Source: JBFMAI01 sp040755725 (GTDB taxonomy: Bacteria > Planctomycetota > Phycisphaerae > UBA1845 > Fen-1342). From it: a stretch of 64,000 nucleotides of DNA. Shown in pieces: positions 8,701 through 16,787 of this stretch (within the stretch, counting starts at the first letter, position 1; the number at the start of each line of letters is the position of its first letter). The stretch spans positions 97,112 to 161,111 of the forward strand of contig JBFMAI010000030.1 in assembly GCA_040755725.1 (NCBI GenBank). Direction: 5' to 3'. Position numbers and translations under genes: made by a program. A model generated the notes under the pieces. That model saw only the letters and a program-made list of their open reading frames with translations, made no database searches and was not told the origin of the DNA.

Positions 8701-10034
8701 TGTGGCAGACGCTCACGGCCGGCCGCGTGTGGCGCGGCCGCTTCGTCAATCGCCGCAAGGATGGCACGCTGTATGACGAGGAGGCGGTCCTTGCGCCGGT
8801 CCGCGACGCGCAGGGGAGCATCACGAGCTTCGTCGCCGTCAAACGAGACGTCACTGAAGAGCTCTTCCTGGCCGAGCAGTTGCGCCAGGCCCAGAAGATG
8901 GAAGCCATCGGCCAGCTCGCCGCTGGCGTTGCCCACGACTTCAATAACCTCCTGACGGCGCTGCTGGGTTACGTCGGCATCGCCCGGCAGACTGCGCAGC
9001 CCGACGCCGCCACAAGCGAAGCGCTGGAGGGTATCGAGAGCCTGGCGGTCCACGCCGCCGGCGTCACCAAGTCGCTGCTCCTGTTCAGTGGTCGGTCGCA
9101 GGCCACCCTGGAACCCGTGAACCTGGGCGAGCTCCTGGCGGAGACCGCCAAGCTGCTGCGCTACGTCGTGCCGCGGGTCGTGACGCTGCATATTGCGGAG
9201 CCCCCCGGCGGGCCGGTCTGGGTCCGCGGCGATCGCACGCAACTTCAGCAGGTCATCATGAACCTAGCCCTGAACGCCCGCGACGCGATGCCCGACGGCG
9301 GCCGGTTGGACGTCGTGGTGACACCGCTGCCGGACGACGAAGCCCTCCCGGACGGCGCGTCGCCCGTGGCGCGGCCGGCGGTGTGTTTGTGCGTGGCTGA
9401 CACCGGTTGCGGCATGTCGTCGGAGACGCAAGCGAAGATTTTCGAGCCATTCTTCACGACGAAACCGCGTGGGCGGGGGACCGGCCTGGGGTTGCCGGTC
9501 GTGTTCGGCATTGTCAAAGAGCACCGGGGGTACATCGACGTGCGTTCGGCGCCCGGCCGGGGCTCGACCTTCCGTGTGATCCTGCCGTGCATCCCCGCCC
9601 CGAGCGGTGCGCCACCCCAACAGGGTCCGGCTCCTGCGGAGCCGCGCGGCCGGGGAGAGCTCGTGCTGTTGGCGGAGGACGCCCCGTACGTTCGGGCGCT
9701 GCTGGCCACCGAGCTCGAACGGCTGGGTTACACCGTGGCGGCGGCCGCGGATGGCGACGAGTTGATGCGCCTGTATGAAGAACGCCGCCCGGCCGTGCGG
9801 TTGCTGGTGCTGGATGACGACCTGCCGCACCGGACCGGCGGCGAGTGTCTGCGGCGGATTCGCCGCCGGGGAGACCGCGTCGCGGCGATCCTTATCAGCG
9901 GGGCGGCGGAATCGCGGCGCCGACGAAGCGACCTGGCGGCGCGCCGACTCGACAAGCCTTTCACGCTTCCGCAGTTCGCGGAGACGGTGTATCTTGCTTT
10001 GGCCTCTGCGTCACGATCCGGAGTGGTGCCATGA
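5706..10034 (+). CDS. Multi-PAS/GAF hybrid sensor histidine kinase
   Basis: The product is 1442 residues and has no membrane segment, so it is probably a cytoplasmic sensor. Order by eye: PAS (about 15-125), PAS (129-245), GAF (about 262-425), PAS (443-560), PAS (567-685), PAS with a CPECPV insert (689-800), PAS (808-930), PAS (938-1055), HisKA with phospho-His1077 in GVAHDFNNLL, HATPase with N-box MNLALNARDAM and G-boxes DTGCGM and GTGLGL (about 1170-1300), and a C-terminal receiver (about 1318-1435) with Asp1370 and Lys in LDKPF. GTG 5706 is the likely start; upstream codons lack support. The ATGA overlap with the response regulator gene indicates a coupled two-component system. The ligands are unknown. 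Confidence 0.92.
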   Translation: MPRGREEHFRRRHEHAPLGYQSLDAEGRLLDVTSTWLELLGYERDEVLGRSFGDFMTPASRAAFRERFPEFLAAGEIHGVERELVRKDGVVVTVSIDGCVDRDRHFSPRTHCLLRDATEARRAVEALRQSEATYRRLVENISDALIVDDIEGRVVYANDQFLGLFGYGRDELSSIRLEDYVAPSCRAKLRDYHDRRVRGEEVPERFEYEGRRRDGATLWLEVHASPVEENGRIVGTQSLIRDITSHKRTEDEWRRTTALLESVRAAQAAFIAHCDPRPVFASLLRTLVSLTESEFGFVDEVLHDADGTPYKLSLAISNIAWSPETEELYAQLQARQLEFRNLNNLAGLPALTGEPLIANDAARDPRAGGLPPGHPAIRTFMGLPMCFGGEVVGVAGVANRAGGYDERLARFLEPFLTAGANIIHALRAQARQDETTQALRASEERYRRIVETANEGIVVLDAAQRVTFVNARLAEMLNAKPSELIGCAFTDFLFADDLADHEAQMQRRRQGQTAIYERRFRRKDGGVCWTLVSATALHDEHGRFAGSLGMFTDITDRKQAEMALRESEETRRVLLNAATDSSILIDPDGTVLAINEIGARRLKRTEEEVVGANIYSFLPPDLAESRRARVEEVLRTGQPVCFEDERAGLKLEHHVHPVKDAAGVVRKLAIFGRDVTAARAAEAALRAAEADKAIILNSTIEMFARCDRDLRIVWANKSSGDSVGLPAEALVGRHCYELWGEGNEPCPECPVLRAMELRRPQESERVSSNGRAWFLRGYPLFDADGKVIGAAEFGQDITERKQAEQALRDREEQYRTLVANTPGVVYRVEVDPPWRVLFCSEAALAVTGYPAADFLSGTRLYGLLVHPDDRPGLERAVADAVANHRPFEVEHRLVHPDGTLRWLLARGQARYDAQGRPLWLDGVLHDITPTKQAEHERARLVAAIEQAGEAIVVTDPAGTIQYVNAAFERITGYGRDEAIGRNPRILKSGRHDAAFYQDLWQTLTAGRVWRGRFVNRRKDGTLYDEEAVLAPVRDAQGSITSFVAVKRDVTEELFLAEQLRQAQKMEAIGQLAAGVAHDFNNLLTALLGYVGIARQTAQPDAATSEALEGIESLAVHAAGVTKSLLLFSGRSQATLEPVNLGELLAETAKLLRYVVPRVVTLHIAEPPGGPVWVRGDRTQLQQVIMNLALNARDAMPDGGRLDVVVTPLPDDEALPDGASPVARPAVCLCVADTGCGMSSETQAKIFEPFFTTKPRGRGTGLGLPVVFGIVKEHRGYIDVRSAPGRGSTFRVILPCIPAPSGAPPQQGPAPAEPRGRGELVLLAEDAPYVRALLATELERLGYTVAAAADGDELMRLYEERRPAVRLLVLDDDLPHRTGGECLRRIRRRGDRVAAILISGAAESRRRRSDLAARRLDKPFTLPQFAETVYLALASASRSGVVP

Positions 10035-10687
10035 GTGGGTCGATCACGGCCGTGCTGGCGGATGATCACACGTTGGTCCGGGAGACGTTGGCACGCTGGT
10101 TCGAGGCGTTGCCCGATGTCCGCATTGTGGCTCGCGTCGGGGACGCGGATGAAGCCGTCACCGCCGCCCTGCACCACCGGCCCGACGTCGTGGTCCTGGA
10201 CATCGACATGCCGGGGCGCGATTGCTTCGACGCGGCGGAGACGATCAGTCGGGCGCTGCCGCCGACGCGGATCATCTTCTTGAGCGCCCTGGTCCACGAT
10301 TGCTACATCGAGCGGGCGCTGGCGGTGCGGGCGGCCGGCTACCTGAGCAAGGGGAGCCCCCCGGAGGTGCTGGCGGCGGCGATTCGCGGGGCCACGTCCG
10401 GGCATGTGTACTTCTCGCCCGAAGTCCAGGAACGGATCATCGTGGACTGCCACGGGCCGCGCTTGGGCAGGCCAACCACGACGCGCGGCAACAGCCTGTC
10501 CACCCGCGAGCTGGAGGTCCTGCGGCACGTGGCCCGCGGACTCACGCGCAAGGAGATCGCGCGCCGAATGTGCCTCAGCCCCGATACGGTCCACGCGCAC
10601 ACGGCCAACCTGATGCGGAAGCTGAGCGTTCATAACCGGATTGAGCTGGCCACCTTCGCCGTGCGCGAGGGGCTGGTGAAGGTCTGA
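10031..10687 (+). CDS. NarL/FixJ-type response regulator
   Basis: The product is 218 residues. The receiver domain (about 1-125) has acidic residues D11/D12, phospho-acceptor Asp57 in VVLDIDMPG and the switch Lys in YLSKGS. A LuxR-type helix-turn-helix follows at about 150-210 (STRELEVLRHVARGLTRKEI, then DTVHAHTANLMRKL). It starts inside the kinase stop codon (ATGA), so it is the natural output partner of the hybrid kinase. The target genes are unknown. Confidence 0.93.
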   Translation: MSGSITAVLADDHTLVRETLARWFEALPDVRIVARVGDADEAVTAALHHRPDVVVLDIDMPGRDCFDAAETISRALPPTRIIFLSALVHDCYIERALAVRAAGYLSKGSPPEVLAAAIRGATSGHVYFSPEVQERIIVDCHGPRLGRPTTTRGNSLSTRELEVLRHVARGLTRKEIARRMCLSPDTVHAHTANLMRKLSVHNRIELATFAVREGLVKV

Positions 10688-10827
10688 CCGCCAGCGCGTC
10701 GGCCCCCCCACATGGCGGGGCCCTGCCAAGCCACCTTTGGCCGCAATTGTCCCGCGTGGATTGAACGGCCCCACTTGGGCCGCGGGGAGGATGAGGCCGG
10801 GCGCCCCCTCCGGGGGACTGGCTCCGG

Positions 10828-11235
10828 TCAACTGCTGCGAGTCTGGGCGGCGGTCGGGGCGTATTGGCGGTCCACGCGGCGGATGTGGCTTGTCAGCCAA
10901 TCCCGCAGGAAGTTCATGGTCTCGATGGTGAGGGCGATCTGGTTGGATTCGTAGGACTGCGTCAACTCCTTGACCCGCCGCACGAGGTTCTCGTGCTCCG
11001 CCTTGTGTTGCAGCAGGTTGGGGTAGTTGATCTTCCGCATGTACTGCTCTTCCGCCTGGAAGTGCGTCACGGTGTACTGGGCCAGCCGGGTCAACAGCGG
11101 CTTGAGGGCGTCGCGGCCCTGGCCCTTGGCCATAGCGTCGTGGAGGTCATTGATCATGTCTACCAGGCGGCGGTGTTGGGCGTCCAGGTCTGGGACGCCG
11201 ACGCTGAGGCTCTGATCCCAGGTGATGAGCGGCAT
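10828..11235 (-). CDS. Bacteriohemerythrin (O2-binding di-iron protein)
   Basis: The product is 135 residues, the usual single-domain length. The full iron-ligand set is visible: His21, His58 and Glu62 (HxxxE), His77 and His81 (HxxxH), His117 and Asp122 (HxxxxD). The start at 11235 has AAGGAGA upstream. These proteins bind O2 reversibly and often serve O2 sensing or supply beside chemotaxis and signalling genes, which fits the flanking kinase and chemoreceptor. It is convergent with the response regulator gene. Confidence 0.93.
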   Translation of the reverse strand: MPLITWDQSLSVGVPDLDAQHRRLVDMINDLHDAMAKGQGRDALKPLLTRLAQYTVTHFQAEEQYMRKINYPNLLQHKAEHENLVRRVKELTQSYESNQIALTIETMNFLRDWLTSHIRRVDRQYAPTAAQTRSS

Positions 11236-11733
11236 GCGCGGTTCTCCTTGTCGCATGGCGGCCGCGGGCGGCTGGTCGCCGTCATGATCTATCGACGCCC
11301 CCGGCCGGGCGGCTGGAGTAAGGGGGTCGCTTCCGAACTCCCCTCCCTTGCGGGTTGCCACGGGCGACGCGTCCACCACGGCGGATGAGTCGGTGGCTGT
11401 GGTGACCGACTCGCTGTGGCGAGGAGGGGGCGGGGGAGGGCCAGCGCCTCCATAGCTTATGCGGGGACCCTGCCGCGCTCCAAAAGCAGGTGCCGTTGGG
11501 CTGGCGGAGTGCCGCAGCCACACCCCCAATTCGCCCATACGGGCGATGCAAGGCTCCTGATTGCGGACCGATCTCTCCACCGCCGGAAACCGCCGACCCG
11601 CTGACCTGGCCCGTGGCTGGGGCGGGTCCGAGGAAGTGCGTCTGGGCCGCCCGGTCGCACGGGAACCAAGACGATAGGCCGAGCCGGCGGGCATGTCGTC
11701 GTATTGGGCGCAACAGCCTTTCGGGAGCCGACC
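11236..11733. other. 498-base divergent gap with a split GC-rich repeat
   Basis: This region separates the divergent hemerythrin and chemoreceptor genes. It holds ACTCCCCTCCCTTGCGG at about 11338 and GAGGAGGGGGCGGGGGAGGG at about 11421, which look like the two arms of the CCCTCCC repeat family pushed about 65 bases apart. No promoter is obvious and no coding frame is convincing. Confidence 0.4.
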
Positions 11734-13791
11734 ATGAATGCGCGGACGGGTTGGACGATCGGGCGCAAGCTGATGGCGTCGTTTCTGCTGGTGAGCGTCA
11801 TCACGGCGATGTTGGGCGGCGTGGGCTATTACGCCGTGAACAGCGGCGCCAAGGCCATTGACGAGATTGGCGAAGTGCGGCTGCCCAGTGTGGACAGCCT
11901 GCTGGTAATCAAGGAAAACGCGGAGGACATCCGCGGCACGATGCGCACGCTGGGTATCCCGGGGCTGCCGCGCGAGATTCGGCAGCGCCAGTATGACAAC
12001 TTGGCCAAGGCCCGCGAGGTGTACGAGGCGGCCTGGAAGATCTACGAACCGCTGCCGCAGACGGTCGAAGAAGCGGCCTTGTGGAAGCAGTTCGTGCCCG
12101 CGTGGGAGACGTGGCGCGCGGAGAACAACAAGTTCATCGAGATGTGCAAACACTTCGACGATATCGGCATCGCCGATCCGACGGAACTGGCCCGTCAGCT
12201 CGAGCGCTTCAGCAAGGACCACTACGCCCTGGCGCAGAAAGTCCTGCACCTGATCCACCTGGAAAACGCGACCTTGGACGGCGGCGATGACCATACGGCG
12301 TGCAACGCGGGCAAGTGGCTGCCCACGTTCAAGACCGACAACGCGCAGTTGGCCGGGATGCTGCGCGATTTCGCGACCCCGCACCGTCATTTCCACGAGA
12401 CGGTCGGCAAGATCAAACGCCTGGTAAGCGAGGGCAAGAGGGACGAGGCCGAAGCCGTCTACCAGAGCGAAATGGTTTCGAGCATGCAAGAGGTGTTCAA
12501 GCAGTTTGAGGGCATGTTGACCTTGGCCAACGAGGCCAACGCGACGGTGGCGGCCGCCCAGGAGCAGGTGTTGGGGCCGGTCACCGTGACGCAGCGGGCG
12601 GCGGGCGAGCTCCTCGATAAGATCGTGCAAATCAACCGGGACCTGGCCAACGACGAGGTCGTTAGCAGCCAGAGCCAGGCCGGCGTCCTCAAGACTGTCT
12701 CGTTGGCCGCCGCTATCATCGGCGTCGTGGCCGCCATGACCCTCGGCGTCCTCATCACCCGCGGGATCAACCGCAACCTGACCCGCATCGCCACCCAGCT
12801 CAATGAAGGGGCCGACCAGGTGAACGATGCGGCGGCGCAGGTGGCGACGGCGTCGCAGCAACTGGCCGAAGGCGCCAGTGAACAGGCGTCGTCGCTGGAG
12901 GAGACCTCCAGCGCCCTGGAGCAAATGGCCGCGATGACCCGCACGAACGCCGAGAACGCGACGCAGGCCAATGAGCTGGCCGGCCAGGCCCGGCGCGCCG
13001 CGGGCGACGGCGATAAGAGCATGGTCCAACTCAACGAGGCCATGACGGGGATCAACGAGTCGTCGGACAAGATCAGCAAGATCATCAAGGTGATTGAGGA
13101 GATCGCGTTCCAGACGAACCTGCTGGCGCTGAACGCGGCGGTTGAAGCGGCGCGGGCCGGCGAGCACGGCAAGGGCTTCGCCGTGGTGGCTGAAGAAGTC
13201 CGCAATCTGGCCCAGCGCTGCGCCGCGGCCGCCAAGGACACGACGGGACTGATCGAGGATGCCGTCCACCGCGCTCAGCAGGGCACCCAGGTGGCGGGCG
13301 AGGTCGGCAAGTCGCTCAGCGCGATCGTCGAGCAAGCCACCAAGGTCTCGGACCTAATCAACGGCATCGCGCGGGCCAGCCAAGAACAGGCCCAGGGCGT
13401 CGATCAGGTGAACACGGCCGTGTCGCAGATGGACAAGGTGACGCAGCAGAATGCCGCGGGCGCCGAAGAGGCCGCCAGCGCTGCCGAGGAGCTCAGCTCC
13501 CAGGCTGAGACGGTCAAGGGCATGGTCCGCGAGCTGGTGGCGATGGTCGGCGGGGCGGCCGAGCGCAACGCCAGTGGCGGCAGCGCCGGGGGGTCGGCCA
13601 AGCCGACCCGGCCGAAGAAGGTTCTGGCGCACGTTGGCCATTTGGCCGGCACCGGGAGCCATGCCGCAGGGAAGCCCGTCGCGCACGCGGCCGCGCCCAC
13701 GACGTTCCAACACAACGCCGGGCACACTCCGGATCACGGCGCCACGACGGAACCCGCAACGTCCAAGGATAGCCAACTCGAGAACTTCTAG
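11734..13791 (+). CDS. Methyl-accepting chemotaxis protein with an extracytoplasmic CZB-like domain
   Basis: The product is 685 residues. ATG 11734 has GGGAG upstream. Layout: TM1 about 14-34; periplasmic helical region about 35-320, with the zinc-binding-type signature HTACNAGKW at about 187 and PHRHFH at about 216; TM2 about 320-342; HAMP-like segment; signalling domain with hairpin tip EIAFQTNLLALNAAVEAARA about 455-475; low-complexity C-tail rich in Ala, Gly, His and Thr. It presumably passes an outside signal, perhaps zinc or redox, to CheA. No che genes are in the window. A strong hairpin follows the stop. Confidence 0.92.
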   Translation: MNARTGWTIGRKLMASFLLVSVITAMLGGVGYYAVNSGAKAIDEIGEVRLPSVDSLLVIKENAEDIRGTMRTLGIPGLPREIRQRQYDNLAKAREVYEAAWKIYEPLPQTVEEAALWKQFVPAWETWRAENNKFIEMCKHFDDIGIADPTELARQLERFSKDHYALAQKVLHLIHLENATLDGGDDHTACNAGKWLPTFKTDNAQLAGMLRDFATPHRHFHETVGKIKRLVSEGKRDEAEAVYQSEMVSSMQEVFKQFEGMLTLANEANATVAAAQEQVLGPVTVTQRAAGELLDKIVQINRDLANDEVVSSQSQAGVLKTVSLAAAIIGVVAAMTLGVLITRGINRNLTRIATQLNEGADQVNDAAAQVATASQQLAEGASEQASSLEETSSALEQMAAMTRTNAENATQANELAGQARRAAGDGDKSMVQLNEAMTGINESSDKISKIIKVIEEIAFQTNLLALNAAVEAARAGEHGKGFAVVAEEVRNLAQRCAAAAKDTTGLIEDAVHRAQQGTQVAGEVGKSLSAIVEQATKVSDLINGIARASQEQAQGVDQVNTAVSQMDKVTQQNAAGAEEAASAAEELSSQAETVKGMVRELVAMVGGAAERNASGGSAGGSAKPTRPKKVLAHVGHLAGTGSHAAGKPVAHAAAPTTFQHNAGHTPDHGATTEPATSKDSQLENF

Positions 13792-13814
13792 TGGAATGCC
13801 CGTTTCACGTTTGG

Positions 13815-13854
13815 GGCAGACGTCGGCCGACGAGGCCGGCGTCTGCCTCTTCTT
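13815..13854 (+). terminator. Terminator-like hairpin after the chemoreceptor gene
   Basis: GGCAGACGTCGGCC (13815-13828) pairs with GGCCGGCGTCTGCC (13834-13847) over 14 bp with one G-T pair and loop GACGA. It is followed by TCTTCTT. The first stem base is 24 bases after the stop codon. Confidence 0.7.
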
Positions 13855-13968
13855 GGCATCGCTAACCTGTAGCGCTTGCGGGCCGCCAAAGCCACCCCAC
13901 GTTGCTCAGCACGCCGCGGTAAAATGAGCGCAGACGGAGTGAGCGCTCCTGCGTGACGGAGACGTGCC

Positions 13969-15465
13969 ATGTGCTGGATCCGGGGCGTGCTGGCCGGCTG
14001 GACGGGGGTTGTGCTGGCGACCGGTCTCACCCCAGTGCGGGCTGACCCGCCGGATTTCGATTGCCGGGCCGAGCTCGCTCCCCTGCTGACGGCGGGAGCG
14101 GGCGGGTCGGGAGACCAGGCCGGTCTCGCCGTGGCGGTCGATGCGGACACGGCCCTGGTCGGCATCCCGCAGGATGACACCGGCCTGCCCAACGCGGGCG
14201 CCGTCGGGGTCTTTCGATTCGACGGCCGGCACTGGGTCTACGAAACCAAGCTCGCTGCGCCCGATCCCGCCCAAGGTGCCCGTTTTGGTGCGGCGGTCGC
14301 GCTGTGGCGTGACACGGCGGTCATCGGCGCTCCCGGGACCGGCAAAGTGTATTTCCTGCACCGCACGCCCGCCGGTTGGATCGCGAGCAGCAATTACCGG
14401 CGCTCGGGGGCCTTTGGTGACGCCGTCGCCATCCGTGACGACGTAGCCGTCGTCGGGGCGCCGCTGGCCGCGGTCCAGAGCGTGACGTGTGGGACCGCGT
14501 ACGTTTATCGCTGGAATGGGGCCCTGTGGCGGGAGGAAGCGGAACTCTTCGCGGCGGACGCGCATGCGAGTCAGCGTTTCGGCGACGCCGTCGCGGTTTG
14601 GGAGCAGACGCTGCTCATCGGCGCCGCCCAGGACGACGGCAGCGGCAACGCCACGGGGGCGGCCTACGTCTTCGAGTGGGACGGTCAGGCTTGGAGTCAG
14701 CAGGCCAAGCTCGTCGGTTGGGGCACCGAGTGCTGCTCTTTCTTCGGCGAGGCGGTGGCCCTGCGCGACGACGTGGCGATCTGCGGCGCCCGCCGGGCGG
14801 TCGGTCTTGCCCCGCTCTCCGGGGCGGCGTACGTCTTCCGCCGCACGGGGTCTACGTGGACGAACTGGACGAAGCTGGTGGGCTCCGACGGCGTGAGCTT
14901 CGACGATTTCGGTTGCGCGGTGGCCATCGCGGGGCCGACGGCCGTCATCGGCGCGCGCCGCAACCGCGACGGCGGGGTTCGCGCGGGCGCCGCGTACGTC
15001 TATCGGCGGTCCGGCTCGGGGTGGGCCGAACGCGTCAAGCTCATCTCCACGGGCGGCGCCGACGGCGACTACTTCGGGGCCGCGGTCGCCGTATGCGGCG
15101 GGACGGTCGTGGTGGGGGCGTTTCAAGCCGACCCGTTCGGCTTCGACTCCGGGGCGGCGTACGCCTTTCAGGGGCTGGCGGACTGCACCGGCAACGGGCG
15201 CCTGGACGCGTGTGACATCGCGCTCGGGTTCAGTGCCGACCTCAATGGCAACGGCGTGCCCGACGAGTGCGAGAAGCCGGGCGATCTCAACTGCGACGGC
15301 GTGGCCGACAGCCGCGACGTGAGCGCGTTTGTACTGGCGCTGTGCCACGCCAGTCGCTACGCGGAGGAGTATCCCGACTGCCGGCGGCTGAACGCCGACG
15401 TGAACGGCGACGGCCTGGCCGACTTCGGCGACATCAATCCGTTCGTGGGACTGGTCAGCAGATAG
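13969..15465 (+). CDS. Secreted FG-GAP repeat protein with dockerin-like tail
   Basis: The product is 498 residues. A signal peptide spans about 1-25. Residues about 45-400 hold six to seven repeats of about 60 residues with the pattern FG.AVA...D.A.VGA...G.AYV(Y/F)..(D/N)G..W, typical of integrin-like FG-GAP beta-propellers. A short D/N-rich segment (NGNGVPDECE) precedes a C-terminal pair of EF-hand-like repeats (DLNCDGVADSRDV..., DVNGDGLADFGDINPFVGL). This tail recurs in three other products here. An extracellular, calcium-dependent role is likely; the partner is unknown. Confidence 0.85.
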   Translation: MCWIRGVLAGWTGVVLATGLTPVRADPPDFDCRAELAPLLTAGAGGSGDQAGLAVAVDADTALVGIPQDDTGLPNAGAVGVFRFDGRHWVYETKLAAPDPAQGARFGAAVALWRDTAVIGAPGTGKVYFLHRTPAGWIASSNYRRSGAFGDAVAIRDDVAVVGAPLAAVQSVTCGTAYVYRWNGALWREEAELFAADAHASQRFGDAVAVWEQTLLIGAAQDDGSGNATGAAYVFEWDGQAWSQQAKLVGWGTECCSFFGEAVALRDDVAICGARRAVGLAPLSGAAYVFRRTGSTWTNWTKLVGSDGVSFDDFGCAVAIAGPTAVIGARRNRDGGVRAGAAYVYRRSGSGWAERVKLISTGGADGDYFGAAVAVCGGTVVVGAFQADPFGFDSGAAYAFQGLADCTGNGRLDACDIALGFSADLNGNGVPDECEKPGDLNCDGVADSRDVSAFVLALCHASRYAEEYPDCRRLNADVNGDGLADFGDINPFVGLVSR

Positions 15466-15525
15466 GGACAGCGGCGCGTGTCGATGCGGTGGTGTGGTGG
15501 GGCCCCGTCATCCTGGGCCAGCTAA

Positions 15526-15583
15526 CAGAACCCGCGACGCGAGTGGTGGGATGGCCGGTCCCGCACTCGCGTGCGGGGTTCTG
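15526..15583. repeat. 20-base imperfect inverted repeat
   Basis: The arms are CAGAACCCGCGACGCGAGTG (15526-15545) and a nearly complementary arm at 15564-15583 with three mismatches. They are separated by 18 bases. A nested perfect hairpin CCCGCAC-TCGC-GTGCGGG lies at 15560-15577. It sits between convergent genes and may serve as a bidirectional terminator. Confidence 0.5.
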
Positions 15584-15695
15584 ATGGGCGCTCTCAGGGA
15601 GAGACGGGAGGAGGGTCCGGGCCCTCGGCGACACCGGTTCCCGCGACCCCACCTTCGAGTTGACCGAACGTCGTCTCGCCGACCCGCCCGCCCGC

Positions 15696-16385
15696 TCAGC
15701 GCACCGCCACATTCACCAGGAGCGGCGCCAGCACGTTCAGTTTGCGTTGCCTCACGGTGGTGAAGCCGGCCGCGGTGAGCAGCGCCCGCAGCTCTGACCA
15801 CGGGGCATGATGGACGTTCTTCTCCACCCAGGCGACCGCCACGTCGAATACCACCCAACCGACCACGTTGTCGCGGAACCCGTCCACCAGCACAAGCAGG
15901 CCGCCGGGCCGCACGACGCGGTGGAACTCACGCACGGCCGCCGCCTGGTGCGGGTAGTGGTGGAACGAATGGCAGCACGTCAGGACGTCGAACGATTCGT
16001 CCGCAAACGGCAACCGCTCGGCGTCGCCCAGCACGACGTGCAGCTTGTCGCGCACCGGCGAGGCGGCGATCTTCGCGGCCAGTTGCCGGGCCATCACGGG
16101 GGAATAATCCAGCCCAACCAGCCGCCCGGCGTGCGGCATCGCCGCCAGGATGTTGATGAGCGTGCCCGTGCCGCAGCCCACGTCGAGCAGCCGAAAGGTC
16201 GCCCGCCCGCTCTGGGGCTGCCAGCGAAGGATTTCCTCCTGGCACGCTCGCACCGCCGGGAAGAACGCCAGCTCGTTCAGCCACGAGCGGTCGTAGCTCA
16301 AGGCCCACTGGTCAAACTGCCGCCGGGCGCGATGGCGGACGTGGGCGGAGCGGGGGGGCGGCGGGGTGACGGTCGGATCGGTCAT
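15696..16385 (-). CDS. Class I SAM-dependent methyltransferase
   Basis: The product is 229 residues. A Rossmann methyltransferase fold is shown by motif I LLDVGCGTGTLINIL (about 66-80), the acidic end of strand 2 in LVGLDYSP, GDAERLPFADESFDVLTCCHSFHHY (motifs II-III) and RVVRPGGLLVLVDGF. These motifs are like UbiE/Methyltransf_11 enzymes acting on small molecules. The substrate is not readable. It stands alone between palindrome-rich gaps. Confidence 0.9.
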   Translation of the reverse strand: MTDPTVTPPPPRSAHVRHRARRQFDQWALSYDRSWLNELAFFPAVRACQEEILRWQPQSGRATFRLLDVGCGTGTLINILAAMPHAGRLVGLDYSPVMARQLAAKIAASPVRDKLHVVLGDAERLPFADESFDVLTCCHSFHHYPHQAAAVREFHRVVRPGGLLVLVDGFRDNVVGWVVFDVAVAWVEKNVHHAPWSELRALLTAAGFTTVRQRKLNVLAPLLVNVAVR

Positions 16386-16787
16386 GGGGTTTCTTGGGGT
16401 CGCGTCTCGTTCACGGCGAGATGACGGTCTCCGTGAGACTCGCCCAGGCTCGCGCCGCTAGGGATTGAGGCCGCGCGTCGCCCGAGACCGCAACCCAACG
16501 TAGCGGCTCGCCACAGCGAGTCGCCTTTGGCGACCGGGCTCCGCACCGGCCGTCGGCCGCCGGGAGATTTTGTCACGCCGCGAGGAATCCGGTCGTTTGT
16601 AGTGCGGCGCCACCGCGGCGGCAGGTGGTGACGACGAATGCAACCGTCCCCCAACCGCCCACGTGGGGCGCATCGGCGTCTCGTCCGTTGGCGGGCGAGA
16701 ACGCGACCGCCTCGACGCCCCCCCAACCCCTCCTTGAGAGGGAGGAGAGTGCACAGTCCCCGCCGGCGGCGGGGTTTGGGACACCGG
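16386..16787. other. 402-base gap with several hairpin repeats
   Basis: It contains a 27-base double hairpin (16508-16534) flanked by a sequence also found, without the hairpins, at 5241-5270. It also holds an inverted copy of the CCCTCC/GGAGGG repeat at about 16719-16747 and a CCCCGCC-GGC-GGCGGGG hairpin at 16758-16774 just past the stop of the AIM24 gene. No coding frame is convincing. Confidence 0.5.
16508..16534. repeat. Double-hairpin mini-element, filled site
   Basis: TCGC-CACA-GCGA followed by TCGCC-TTT-GGCGA. The flanks GTAGCGGC and CGGGC(T)CCGCACCGGCCGT match 5241-5270, where the 27 bases are missing. Related units lie inside the RHS core at 61290-61318 and 61393-61440. Confidence 0.55.

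Noticed and set aside
10828..13335. An 835-codon minus-strand open frame
   Set aside because: Only the last 135 codons (hemerythrin, start 11235) are real. The upstream part is antisense to the chemoreceptor gene.
13906..15348. A 480-codon minus-strand open frame
   Set aside because: It is a shadow of the FG-GAP repeat gene; the plus strand has a signal peptide, repeats and dockerin tail.
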